Assembly: GCF_000767465.1 (NCBI RefSeq)
Contig: NZ_CP009291.1
Span: forward strand, 2,708,501 to 2,772,500
Origin: Novosphingobium pentaromativorans US6-1
GTDB taxonomy: Bacteria > Pseudomonadota > Alphaproteobacteria > Sphingomonadales > Sphingomonadaceae
Length of the DNA stretch: 64,000 bases
Direction: 5' to 3'
Below the pieces are notes generated by a model. The model was not told the DNA's origin and ran no database searches. It saw only the letters and a list, made by a program, of their open reading frames with translations. Positions within the stretch are counted from its first letter, which is position 1. Each line of letters begins with the position of its first letter. Position numbers and translations under genes: made by a program. Below are positions 34,800 through 42,956 of this stretch, in pieces.

Positions 34800-36316
34800 G
34801 CGAGACTTCCGGCAGCGCCCAGGGCGCGCCCGGTTCCGGCGACCGGGATGACATTGCAGCGCTGGCCAAGGGCGGGCGGACGAACTTCTTCGGGTTCTTC
34901 CTGCGCCTGGCCGCGCGCATACCGTTTCTCTTCATCGCCGGCCGCGCCGCGGTCTACGGTCCGGCCGCACTCGGTCGCTTCGCCTCCGCGCTGGTGGTGA
35001 TCGAACTGTGCGCAATGATCTGCACGATGGGCGAGAAACGCGGTCTGGCGCAGCGCCTCTCCGATACCGAGGGCGAGGTCCATCCCGCCAATGTCGTTGC
35101 CGATGGCATGGTCCTCGCGATCCTCGCCTCGTGCGCGGCGGCACTGATCCTCTGGTTCGTGCCCGCGCTGACGTTCCCGGGCGGCAAGTACACCGAGATC
35201 GACCGCTTGATGGTGATCGCCATCCCGCCCCTGACCCTGACCGAGATCTGGCTGGCGGCACTGGCCTATCGCCTGCGGATCAGCCCGACGGTCTGGTCGC
35301 GCGCCATCGTCGAGCCATGGACGATCTCGATCATGGCGGGCGCGATGATCTGGATTGCGCCCGAAAGCGGCCTTTCGCTGGCCTATATCGCCTCGATCTT
35401 CGCAGCGGCGATCACGGCCTTCATCCCCTTCATCCGCGAATACGGCCTGCCGCATCACTGGCGCCCCAAGGGCGGGCAGATGCGCCGTCTTGCGGTCCGT
35501 TCGATGCCGATCGCCCTGGCCGACACGATCGAGTGGGGGACGCGCCGCGTCGACATCTTCATGCTCGGTTTCCTTGCGCCGCCCGCTGCGGTGGGCGTCT
35601 ACTACGCTGCCCAGCAGGTCGCGAGCCTGCCGCAGAAGCTCAAGACCAGCTTCGAGCCGGTGCTGGGGCCGGTCATCACCCGCAACCTGAAGGAAAAGGA
35701 CTACGGGGCGATTGCCCGGCAGGTCTGCCAGGTGGGCTTCTGGATCACCGCGGCGCAGGCCGGCATTGCGCTTGCACTCGGTATTCCGGGTGAAGGCGTC
35801 ATGGGCCTCGTCGGGCGCGAGTTTGTCGGCGGCACCGGCGCACTGGCCTTCCTGCTGGCGGCAGAAGTCGTCGCCGCGACGGCAGTCGTCAGCGAGGCGG
35901 CGCTGATCTACGTCGCCCGGGTCAAGAACCTCGTGGTCTCGGTCGTCACCATCGGCCTGCAGGCGGCCCTGACGTTGGCAGGCATCATGCTGATGCAGCA
36001 CTATGGCTACAATTCGCTGTACCAGGCGGCAGCCGCTGCAATCGCGCTGATGCTGGCGCTGGGCTTCGCCTCGGTCGTCAAGTCGTGGATGCTGGCAAAG
36101 CACCTTGGCGAGAAGATCAACAACTGGCGCTGGGCGCTGGTCTGGGCGGCCGCTCCGGCGGTCGTCATCGGTTTCCTCGCCACGCAGTACCTGCCGGAAT
36201 GGGCCGAACTGCTTTTCGGCATCCCCGCAATCCTCGGTTCGTACCTCTACGTCATCTGGAAGAAGGCCTTCGGTCCGGAAGATCGCAAGCTGTTCCAGAA
36301 AACGAAGGCGGCCTGA
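34796..36316 (+). CDS. Wzx/MOP-superfamily polysaccharide flippase-like membrane protein
   Basis: A 506-residue protein with about twelve to fourteen predicted transmembrane helices. The first 35 residues are a Gly/Ser-rich cytoplasmic start. The overall pattern is that of lipopolysaccharide biosynthesis proteins of the MATE/Wzx group. WGTRRVDIFMLGFLAPPAAVGVYYAA is the usual helix-7 region of this family. The TTG start overlaps the gpsA stop. The lipid-linked substrate cannot be inferred, since no glycosyltransferase lies nearby. Confidence 0.82.
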   Translation: MSETSGSAQGAPGSGDRDDIAALAKGGRTNFFGFFLRLAARIPFLFIAGRAAVYGPAALGRFASALVVIELCAMICTMGEKRGLAQRLSDTEGEVHPANVVADGMVLAILASCAAALILWFVPALTFPGGKYTEIDRLMVIAIPPLTLTEIWLAALAYRLRISPTVWSRAIVEPWTISIMAGAMIWIAPESGLSLAYIASIFAAAITAFIPFIREYGLPHHWRPKGGQMRRLAVRSMPIALADTIEWGTRRVDIFMLGFLAPPAAVGVYYAAQQVASLPQKLKTSFEPVLGPVITRNLKEKDYGAIARQVCQVGFWITAAQAGIALALGIPGEGVMGLVGREFVGGTGALAFLLAAEVVAATAVVSEAALIYVARVKNLVVSVVTIGLQAALTLAGIMLMQHYGYNSLYQAAAAAIALMLALGFASVVKSWMLAKHLGEKINNWRWALVWAAAPAVVIGFLATQYLPEWAELLFGIPAILGSYLYVIWKKAFGPEDRKLFQKTKAA

Positions 36317-36318
36317 AC

Positions 36319-36340
36319 CCGATTAACTCGCTGTAATCGG
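36319..36340 (+). terminator. Candidate terminator after the flippase gene
   Basis: CCGATTA and TAATCGG form a perfect 7-bp stem with an 8-base loop two bases after the flippase stop, followed by TTCGTC. No T tract, so termination efficiency is doubtful. Confidence 0.35.
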
Positions 36341-36428
36341 TTCGTCGCGCGCCAACGGCATTCAGTCGCGATTAACCCGCACTAGGCCCTTCTTCGCTCC
36401 GGGAAAGAATCCGAGAGGAGGGAAGGCC

Positions 36429-38219
36429 ATGCCGAAGCAAAACGCAGGCCCGCGTTCATGGATTGCGGGCACGAGTATTTCGACGGTTCTCTTTCTTGTC
36501 GCCGGCTGTGCGGGTGAAACCGGCGATCTGGCAAGCGGGCAGGGCGCCGTGCAGGCCGATGCGACAAGACCGCGCGAGGCCGCGACCCAGGCGCCGCCTG
36601 CCGTGGCCGTTCAGGATGGGACCACGATCGTGACCACCGCGCAGCGCAAGAACGCGGGCTCGGTGCAGGCCGAGGCGCAAGTCGCCCCGCCGGCGTCGAT
36701 CGCGATGGCCGCGCCGCCTCCACCGCCTCCACCGCCTCCACCCCCTCCACCTCCTCCACCCTATTCTTCGCGGCTTCTCGTTCCGCCGGTACAGGTGGCG
36801 ACCGACCCCGGGCGTGAGCAATACGAGGGCAAGGAAGTCTCACCCGTCCATCTCGCGCGCGAGGAGCCCGTCTCGACTTTCTCGGTCGACGTCGACACCG
36901 GCGCTTATGCCAATGCCCGCCGCTTCCTGACGCAAGGCCAGCTGCCCCCGGCACGTGCCGTGCGCACGGAGGAGATGATCAACTATTTTCGCTACGACTA
37001 TGCGCGGCCCGAAAGCCGGGAAGTTCCCTTTTCTGTGACGACCGACCTTGCGCTCACGCCCTGGAACCCGGCCACCCGGCTCCTGCGCGTGGGCCTGCGT
37101 GGCTATGACCTCCCGCGCGAGGGACGGCCGCCCGCCAACCTCGTTTTTCTTGTCGACGTGTCCGGCTCGATGAACGCGCCCGACAAGCTGCCGCTGCTCA
37201 AGTCGGCACTGGCCGGGCTCGCGGGTGAACTGGGCAAGCAGGACAAGGTCTCGATCGTCGTCTATGCCGGTGCGGCCGGGCTGGTGCTCGAGCCGACCAA
37301 CGACACCCGCAAGATCCGCGATGCGCTGGATCGATTGCAGGCCGGAGGATCGACTGCCGGGGCCGCCGGGCTCCAGCTGGCTTACAACATTGCCCGGGAC
37401 AACTTCATCGAAGGCGGGGTGAACCGTATCCTCATCGGCACCGATGGCGATTTCAACGTCGGCGTCACCAACCGCGACGACCTGATCGCCATGATCGAAA
37501 AAGAGCGCGACAACGGCATCACGCTCACCACGCTCGGCTTCGGGCAGGGCAATTACAATGAAGCGCTGATGGAGCAGATCGCCGACCACGGGAACGGCAA
37601 CTACGCGTATATCGACAGCGCTCTGGAAGCGAAGAAGGTGCTGGGCGAGCAGATGAGCTCTACCCTGTTCACCATCGCCCAGGACGTGAAGATCCAGGTC
37701 GAGTTCAACCCCACCCAGGTCAGCCAGTATCGCCTGCTCGGTTATGAGAACCGGGCGCTGCGCGAACAGGATTTCGACAATGACAAGGTCGATGCCGGCG
37801 ACATCGGCGCCGGCCACCAGGTCACCGCGATCTACGAGATCGTTCCTGCCGGTGCGAAAGGCTGGATCGCGCCGCGCCGCTATGACGATCCGCTGCCGGC
37901 GGCGGCAAGGCAGTCCGGCGAGCTGGCCTTCGTCAAGCTGCGCTACAAACTGCCCGGCGGCAAAATCTCGAAGCTGATCGAGCGTCCGGTTCCTGCGCGC
38001 CTGATGGCCGCCGCCGCGCGGCCGCGGGGGGATTTCGCCTTTGCTGCCGCGGTTGCCGCCTTCGGCCAGTCGCTGCGCGGCGACGACCTGCTGGGCGGCT
38101 TCACCCCCGCGCAGATCCGCCAGCTTGCCGGTGCCCAGGACGATTACTGGCGGCAGGAGTTCGTCAAGCTTGTCGACGTCGCCGATTCGCTTGGGGGCAA
38201 TTCGCGCGAAGGAGGCTGA
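36429..38219 (+). CDS. VWA-domain lipoprotein, YfbK-like
   Basis: A 596-residue envelope protein. The signal sequence ends FLVAGC, a lipobox, so it is probably lipidated. A low-complexity segment with 16 consecutive prolines lies around residue 97-112. A vWF-type N-terminal region follows (VSTFSVDVDTGAYANARRFL). The von Willebrand A domain has a MIDAS motif in FLVDVSGSMN and a later GTDGDFNVG. The C-terminal part (LLGYENRALREQDFDNDKVDAG) matches the DUF3520 region of YfbK homologues. Its role in the envelope is unknown. Confidence 0.88.
   Translation: MPKQNAGPRSWIAGTSISTVLFLVAGCAGETGDLASGQGAVQADATRPREAATQAPPAVAVQDGTTIVTTAQRKNAGSVQAEAQVAPPASIAMAAPPPPPPPPPPPPPPPPYSSRLLVPPVQVATDPGREQYEGKEVSPVHLAREEPVSTFSVDVDTGAYANARRFLTQGQLPPARAVRTEEMINYFRYDYARPESREVPFSVTTDLALTPWNPATRLLRVGLRGYDLPREGRPPANLVFLVDVSGSMNAPDKLPLLKSALAGLAGELGKQDKVSIVVYAGAAGLVLEPTNDTRKIRDALDRLQAGGSTAGAAGLQLAYNIARDNFIEGGVNRILIGTDGDFNVGVTNRDDLIAMIEKERDNGITLTTLGFGQGNYNEALMEQIADHGNGNYAYIDSALEAKKVLGEQMSSTLFTIAQDVKIQVEFNPTQVSQYRLLGYENRALREQDFDNDKVDAGDIGAGHQVTAIYEIVPAGAKGWIAPRRYDDPLPAAARQSGELAFVKLRYKLPGGKISKLIERPVPARLMAAAARPRGDFAFAAAVAAFGQSLRGDDLLGGFTPAQIRQLAGAQDDYWRQEFVKLVDVADSLGGNSREGG
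36714..36758 (+). repeat. Five 9-bp units encoding polyproline
   Basis: Three exact copies of CCGCCTCCA are followed by CCCCCTCCA and CCTCCTCCA. Each unit encodes three prolines in frame, so slippage would change the length of the polyproline rod without breaking the gene. Confidence 0.9.
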
Positions 38220-38251
38220 CAGCGCCGGGTTTGCGCCCTAGGCTTGAGGGC

Positions 38252-38980
38252 ATGAACCCGCGCCGTGCCTCGATTGCTGCAGCCGGAGCTGCCCTGTGCC
38301 TGGCCTTGTCCTTCGCCGCCTCGCGGCTTTACGGGCCGGTTTTCATCGAGGAGCTTGAACGCAAGGCGGCAGCAGCGCGCGATGCGGCGGGCGGGCAGGG
38401 CATCGAACTGGCATTTCGCGATCGCTATGGCTGGTACACGCGCCACCCGATCCTGTCCGGTGGCAATAAGCTCGACACGGCCACGCGCACCCGCGTCGCG
38501 GCGGCCGTGGCCGAAATTCCGGGCATCGGCGGGGTCAGCTGGGCGCGCGACGGCGAGGGCGTTCCGGCGGTAACGACGCTGCATTGCCAGGACGATGTCC
38601 AGACGATCCTGCGAACCCGCACGATCCGCTTTTCCGAAGCGAGCGCGCGCATCGACCCGGCCAGCGAACGGCTGCTTGATGAAGTTGCCCATGCCCTGCG
38701 GCCCTGCGTGGGCAGCATCATTGCGGTTACCGGCCATACCGACGGGGTCGGCAACAACGAGGCCAATGTCGCGCTGTCCAGGGCGCGGGCGGAAGCGGTA
38801 CGTTGGGCCCTTGTGGGCCGCGGCATCCCGGCTGATGGATTGCGGGCGACGGGCGTAGGTTCGCGCGATCCGATTCCGGGGCTCGATCCGCTCGATCCGG
38901 CGAACCGCCGCATCGAATTCTCGGTGATCACGTCCGCGCCGGTCAAGCCGACGCCGATCGATACGCCGGGGCCGGGGTGA
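38252..38980 (+). CDS. OmpA-family protein with N-terminal anchor
   Basis: A 242-residue protein with a signal anchor (AAGAALCLALSFAASRLYG). Its C-terminal OmpA-like peptidoglycan-binding domain is at residues 120-235. ITVTGHTDGVGNNEANVALSRARAEAV-like spacing is clear, with GHTDGVG and NRRIEFSVI visible. The middle region (residues 45-110) resembles the BON-like repeats found in such proteins and includes one cysteine pair candidate. A GAGGG site precedes the ATG; it begins 33 bases after the VWA gene, so the two may act together at the cell wall. Confidence 0.85.
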   Translation: MNPRRASIAAAGAALCLALSFAASRLYGPVFIEELERKAAAARDAAGGQGIELAFRDRYGWYTRHPILSGGNKLDTATRTRVAAAVAEIPGIGGVSWARDGEGVPAVTTLHCQDDVQTILRTRTIRFSEASARIDPASERLLDEVAHALRPCVGSIIAVTGHTDGVGNNEANVALSRARAEAVRWALVGRGIPADGLRATGVGSRDPIPGLDPLDPANRRIEFSVITSAPVKPTPIDTPGPG

Positions 38981-39066
38981 TATGAACTTGTCTGTTGAGC
39001 GCGCGCCCGACTTTGGTCATGGGCAGATCCGCGAGGCCACGGGATCGTGGCAGAAAGGATGCGCGG

Positions 39067-39159
39067 ATGCCGCTTTGGCTTGAAATGGCCGTCTCGGTGC
39101 TGCTGACATATTGCGTCGGCTTCGGCATCGGCTGGCTCTTGTGGAACCGGAAGGGATAG
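39067..39159 (+). CDS. 30-residue single-pass membrane peptide
   Basis: The peptide starts MPLWLEMAVSVLLTYCVGFG and ends LLWNRKG. One transmembrane helix covers most of it, with a positively charged C-terminal end, so the C terminus should face the cytoplasm. An AAGGA ribosome site lies 9 bases before the ATG. Only 3 bases separate its stop from the TTG of the next membrane protein, which argues for co-translation. It is too short for similarity to be judged by eye. Confidence 0.6.
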   Translation: MPLWLEMAVSVLLTYCVGFGIGWLLWNRKG

Positions 39160-39162
39160 ATC

Positions 39163-39774
39163 TTGGTGCAGATGATCGCAGCCAATTGGCTGATCTTTAT
39201 CGCCGCTCTGCTGATCGGCATTGTCGTTGCCTACTGGCTCTTCGTGCATGGCTCGAAGCAGGGCAGGCGCGATCGCCGGCCCGACGTCCTCGATGAAGGG
39301 GCCGCTCCGGCCAAGCGCAACCAGGCGCTGATCGACGCGCCGCCTGCCGCCCATATCGATCCGCCCGCGATGGCGGGCACGATGGCCGGTATAGGCGAGG
39401 TGATCGCAGTCGCCGCGCAGGACGAAGTCGACGCGGTGAAAAAGCCCGCAGCGCCTGCGCCCACTCCCACAACCACTTCCGCACCCGCACCCGCTCCCGC
39501 CCCTGCCGCGCCGAAGGCCGAAACGGCAGCTGGCGAGGCTGACGATCTGCGCAAGATCAAGGGGCTCGGCCCCAAGATGGCGACGCTCCTGACCTCGCTC
39601 GGCGTGACCCGCTACGAGCAGATCGCGGCCTGGACCGAGGCGGATCTCGACGAGTTGGACACCAAGCTGGGCTCTTTCGCGGGACGTCCGCGCCGCGACA
39701 ACTGGGTTGAGCAGGCAAAGCTCCTCTCGAGCGGAGACAGCGCCGCCTACGAGGCCAAGTTCGGCAAGCTCTGA
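39163..39774 (+). CDS. Membrane-anchored helix-hairpin-helix protein
   Basis: A 203-residue protein with an N-terminal transmembrane helix (NWLIFIAALLIGIVVAYWLF) and a long Pro/Ala/Thr-rich linker. The C-terminal domain of about 70 residues has DDLRKIKGLGPKMATLLTSLGVTRYEQIAAW. That is the helix-hairpin-helix pattern with the GLGPK hairpin used for nucleic-acid or protein contacts. Starts at TTG 39163, GTG 39166 or ATG 39172 all keep the helix. Similar proteins are common in sphingomonads, with no assigned function that I know. Confidence 0.75.
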   Translation: MVQMIAANWLIFIAALLIGIVVAYWLFVHGSKQGRRDRRPDVLDEGAAPAKRNQALIDAPPAAHIDPPAMAGTMAGIGEVIAVAAQDEVDAVKKPAAPAPTPTTTSAPAPAPAPAAPKAETAAGEADDLRKIKGLGPKMATLLTSLGVTRYEQIAAWTEADLDELDTKLGSFAGRPRRDNWVEQAKLLSSGDSAAYEAKFGKL

Positions 39775-39780
39775 TGCGCG

Positions 39781-40098
39781 TCAGTCGACGACGATCTTCC
39801 CCTTCATGCCGAACCCGGCATGAAGGAAATGCGTGCACTTGAGCGGATAGGTCGCCGGTGCCTGCGGGGCGGTCAGCCTGAGATCGACCGCCTCGCCGCC
39901 CTTCAGTTCGATCTTGCCGTCCCTCACCTTGTCCCGGTCGTCCGGGGCAAGCGCGGTGTCGGCGAAGAAGGCCCCGGTTAGCAAGCGGGGGCAGGCGCAC
40001 GGTTGCTCTCCCGGTTCGATCGGGCGATCATACGCCTCGTGCGCTGCCCCGTCGCGCTGAATCGATAGCTTCGCGTCGTCGCAGCGGCTGGCGCTCAG
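39781..40098 (-). pseudogene. Truncated cupredoxin remnant
   Basis: The open frame of about 105 codons has no ATG, GTG or TTG in a plausible place; only a CTG overlapping the upstream stop could start it. The C-terminal 65 residues look like a blue-copper domain: DRDKVRDGKIELKGGEAVDL, then YPLKCTHFLHAGFGMKGKI. The latter has the Cys-x4-His-x4-Met copper ligands. The N-terminal half, including the signal peptide and the first His ligand, is absent or unrecognisable. I read it as a 5'-deleted gene rather than an active copper protein. Confidence 0.6.
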
Positions 40099-41609
40099 CC
40101 CCTTGCCCGGTAGCTGGCCATGACATCCTGGCGCATCATCTCGCCGCTGTCCGAGCGCGAATAGAACATGTGCCCGCCGGGGTACATGTGCAGGCGCACC
40201 CGGTTCTCGACGCCGAAGTCGGGCATCTGCGAAACGATGAGGCGTGAGGCGAAGTAGGGGCAGGACAGGTCGTCCCAGCCATGGACGATATCGACCGTCA
40301 TCTTCGGGTCGATGGAAATGGCGCGCCGCAGGTCGGAAACCGGGCTGTCGGTATCGTCGCGGTCCCACTTCTCGTTCACGTCGTAGGACAGCGCGTTGTA
40401 GCGCGCATCGACCTTCCAGCCGACCTGCCGGGTGACGAAGTCCACCATGGCTGAAGTCGTCGGAGCGATCAGTGTGGTCAGCAGCGGATCGTTATACTGG
40501 GGCGAAGCGCTGGCCGGGAAGGGGTCGTAGGCGGTGTAGTTGGAATCGTAGACCGATCCGATGAGCCCCTGATCGCGGCGGATTTCGCGAAGGTAAGTGG
40601 CAATGTCGACGCGTCCGTTCATGCGACGGACCATCGCCGGGTCCAGTCCGGTGAGTTCCGCGACCCTGGCCGAAAGCCGGTCGGTCGCGGCCTTGTCGCG
40701 CGGTCCGGCAAGGAAATCCTGAACGAACTGGGTGCGCATGTAGGTTTCGACCGGGCCCATCGTCGCATCGTCGAGATGCAGGCCCTGACGCTCGAAATGC
40801 CCCGCGGCCATCGAAGGATAGGCGATCATCCAGGGCAGGGGTGAAAGGGCATCGTCCTCGCCGATGGCGGGCGGGTCGAGATAGGGCGAGACCAGCGTCA
40901 TGCCGGAAATGCCGACGCCCATCTGCGTCTGTAGATAATAGGCGAGGCGCGGGACCCGGTAACCGCCGTAGCTTTCACCGGTGAGGTACTTGCGGCTGGT
41001 CAGACGGTCGTTGGCGACGAGCCAGTCATAGACGATGCGGCTGAGGTAGTGGATGTCGGCATCGGCCGAATAGAATGCCTTCTTCGACTGCTCTTCGTCC
41101 ACGCGTGAGCGCGAAAACCCGGTGCCGATGGGATCGATGAAGACGAGATCGGTGAAATCGAGCCAGGAATTGGGATTGTCGCGCAGCACCGCCGGATCGG
41201 ACGGCGCATCGCCCTGTGCGCCGAACGGTACGCGCTTGGGGCCGATCGCACCGAGGTTGAGATAGACCGAGGCCGCGCCGGGGCCGCCGTTGAAAGCGAA
41301 GGTGACGGGCCGGTCGGTTGCGCGTCCGGGGACGGTATAGGCGGTATAGACGACCTCGCCGATGACCTTGCCCTTGTCGTCCTTGACGGGAAGGGCGCCG
41401 ACCGTGGCGGTGTAGTTCACGGTCTTCCCGCCGATCACGGCCGATTGCCTGATCGATTTCGTCGCGGGGAAGGGTTCGAGCCGGTCTTCGGCGCTCTTGT
41501 CGTCGGACTTGGCCTCGGCGGCCTTTTCCTCGGCATGGAGCGCGACGGGGGAGAGGGTGGAAGCGGCGGTAAAGATGGCGGCCGATGCGGCCAGAGCGAG
41601 AAGTCGCAT
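40095..41609 (-). CDS. Secreted S10-family serine carboxypeptidase-like peptidase
   Basis: A 504-residue alpha/beta-hydrolase peptidase. The signal peptide ends PVALHA. The S10 substrate-carboxylate motif is VTFAFNGGPGAASVYL. The catalytic serine lies in LTGESYGGYRVP, an aspartate in HGWDDLSCPYF, and the histidine in YPGGHMFYS. The ATG at 41609 starts the signal peptide; further upstream the frame is non-family. It is convergent with the helix-hairpin-helix gene across the cupredoxin remnant. Confidence 0.9.
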   Translation of the reverse strand: MRLLALAASAAIFTAASTLSPVALHAEEKAAEAKSDDKSAEDRLEPFPATKSIRQSAVIGGKTVNYTATVGALPVKDDKGKVIGEVVYTAYTVPGRATDRPVTFAFNGGPGAASVYLNLGAIGPKRVPFGAQGDAPSDPAVLRDNPNSWLDFTDLVFIDPIGTGFSRSRVDEEQSKKAFYSADADIHYLSRIVYDWLVANDRLTSRKYLTGESYGGYRVPRLAYYLQTQMGVGISGMTLVSPYLDPPAIGEDDALSPLPWMIAYPSMAAGHFERQGLHLDDATMGPVETYMRTQFVQDFLAGPRDKAATDRLSARVAELTGLDPAMVRRMNGRVDIATYLREIRRDQGLIGSVYDSNYTAYDPFPASASPQYNDPLLTTLIAPTTSAMVDFVTRQVGWKVDARYNALSYDVNEKWDRDDTDSPVSDLRRAISIDPKMTVDIVHGWDDLSCPYFASRLIVSQMPDFGVENRVRLHMYPGGHMFYSRSDSGEMMRQDVMASYRARG

Positions 41610-41703
41610 GGGGGGGGAAGTGACCTCGATTGCAGTGCCTTGGGCACCCGAAGCGGGGCACTGTATCGTCCGGCGCGCCGCCTGCAAGGGGCTGGGCGCG
41701 CGC

Positions 41704-42762
41704 CTAGTTGCCGTTGCCGCGCCGCAAGTGGACGCTACGTCCGCGCGCGGTCTCGCCGACGAAATATTCCGCCTCGGCCTGCCGGGCGAAGGCTTCCATG
41801 AGGCCCACTCCCATGCCGGCGGTTCCCGCGGCCTTCTGCTGGCGCGATTCGTCCGCGGCGCCGACGCCGTCGTCCACCACCCTGAGTTCCCAGTTGTCCT
41901 CGTTGCCGGTGAACGTCACGCTGACCTTGCCGGCGGCGCCGTCGGGGAAGGCGTACTTGGCGCTGTTGGTCAGCGCCTCGTTGATGAACAGGCAGATGGC
42001 GACGGCAGTCTGCTGCGGCAGTTCGCAATCGCTGGACCTGACCTCGATTTCGACAAGGTCGTGAAAGGACCCGGCCGATACCCGGGAGACGACGTCGCCG
42101 ACATACTGGCGCATCGGCACGTAAGAGCCTTCCGCGTCGGTCAGCTTGAGGTTCTCGTAGGCGCGCGCGAAGGTGTCGACGCGGCCGATCGCCTGGTCGA
42201 GCGCCTCAACGATTTCGGGATTGTCGTGACGCCGCCGCTGCAATGAGAGCAGGCTGGCGACGAGGGCGAAATTGTTCTTGGTGCGATGCTCCAGTTCACG
42301 CAGCAGCACCTGACGCCGCTCCAGTTCGGCATCGCGAGCGCGGGTAACCTGCCGGACCGCGCGGCGGAAGATCTCGGCCAGCACCAGCACGACCAGAACC
42401 GCCATTGCGTTGATCGCCACGCGCGGCGGGTCGGTCGCGACCACGAACCGGAACGAATGGACCGTGGGCAGGACGATCCACCAGGCCCAGAAGAAACTGA
42501 TCAGGTAGGCGACCGCGCCGGCCTGCCAGTGACCGTAGAGCGTGGCGATCAGGATCGTGGGATAGACCAGCGCGAAGGGCCCCGAGGTCGGCGCCCACAT
42601 GTTGATGGCCGCGCGCAGTGCGATCATCGCCAGGGCGCAGATGATGCCGAAGCCGATTTGGGCAAGGATTCGCCGGGTTTCGCTGGGAATGTTCGCCGTG
42701 ACGTCGAAGCTGGCCAGTCGGTGCATAGGGGTCTTCGCGCTCTCTCCGGTCAGCCGGTGCAT
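41704..42762 (-). CDS. Membrane histidine kinase, HisKA_2 type with DUF4118-like sensor
   Basis: A 352-residue kinase. Residues 25-115 form about four transmembrane helices in the DUF4118/KdpD-like arrangement (MWAPTSGPFALVYPTILIAT). LRELEHRTKNNFALVASLLSLQ holds the phospho-accepting histidine of the HisKA_2 family. The ATPase domain has INEALTNSAKYAF (N box), VVDDGVGA and GTAGMGVGLM. No response regulator adjoins it. The HisKA_2/HWE class often feeds the alphaproteobacterial general stress response, but nothing here shows the target. Confidence 0.88.
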   Translation of the reverse strand: MHRLTGESAKTPMHRLASFDVTANIPSETRRILAQIGFGIICALAMIALRAAINMWAPTSGPFALVYPTILIATLYGHWQAGAVAYLISFFWAWWIVLPTVHSFRFVVATDPPRVAINAMAVLVVLVLAEIFRRAVRQVTRARDAELERRQVLLRELEHRTKNNFALVASLLSLQRRRHDNPEIVEALDQAIGRVDTFARAYENLKLTDAEGSYVPMRQYVGDVVSRVSAGSFHDLVEIEVRSSDCELPQQTAVAICLFINEALTNSAKYAFPDGAAGKVSVTFTGNEDNWELRVVDDGVGAADESRQQKAAGTAGMGVGLMEAFARQAEAEYFVGETARGRSVHLRRGNGN

Positions 42763-42956
42763 CACCTGAAGACCCCGAACGCACAGGCGGACGGGGTCTC
42801 GATGTCAGTTAACTCTTGGTCGCGCGCGGCGTCGTGTGACCTGGTAACACTATCGTACGCGACTTGTTTCCTGTCGATGGAAATATTCCCCGCGCTGCCG
42901 CGCGCAGGACAGGGCAAGTGCCCAGGATCGGACAATATTCAGCTTGCGCGCTTTCG

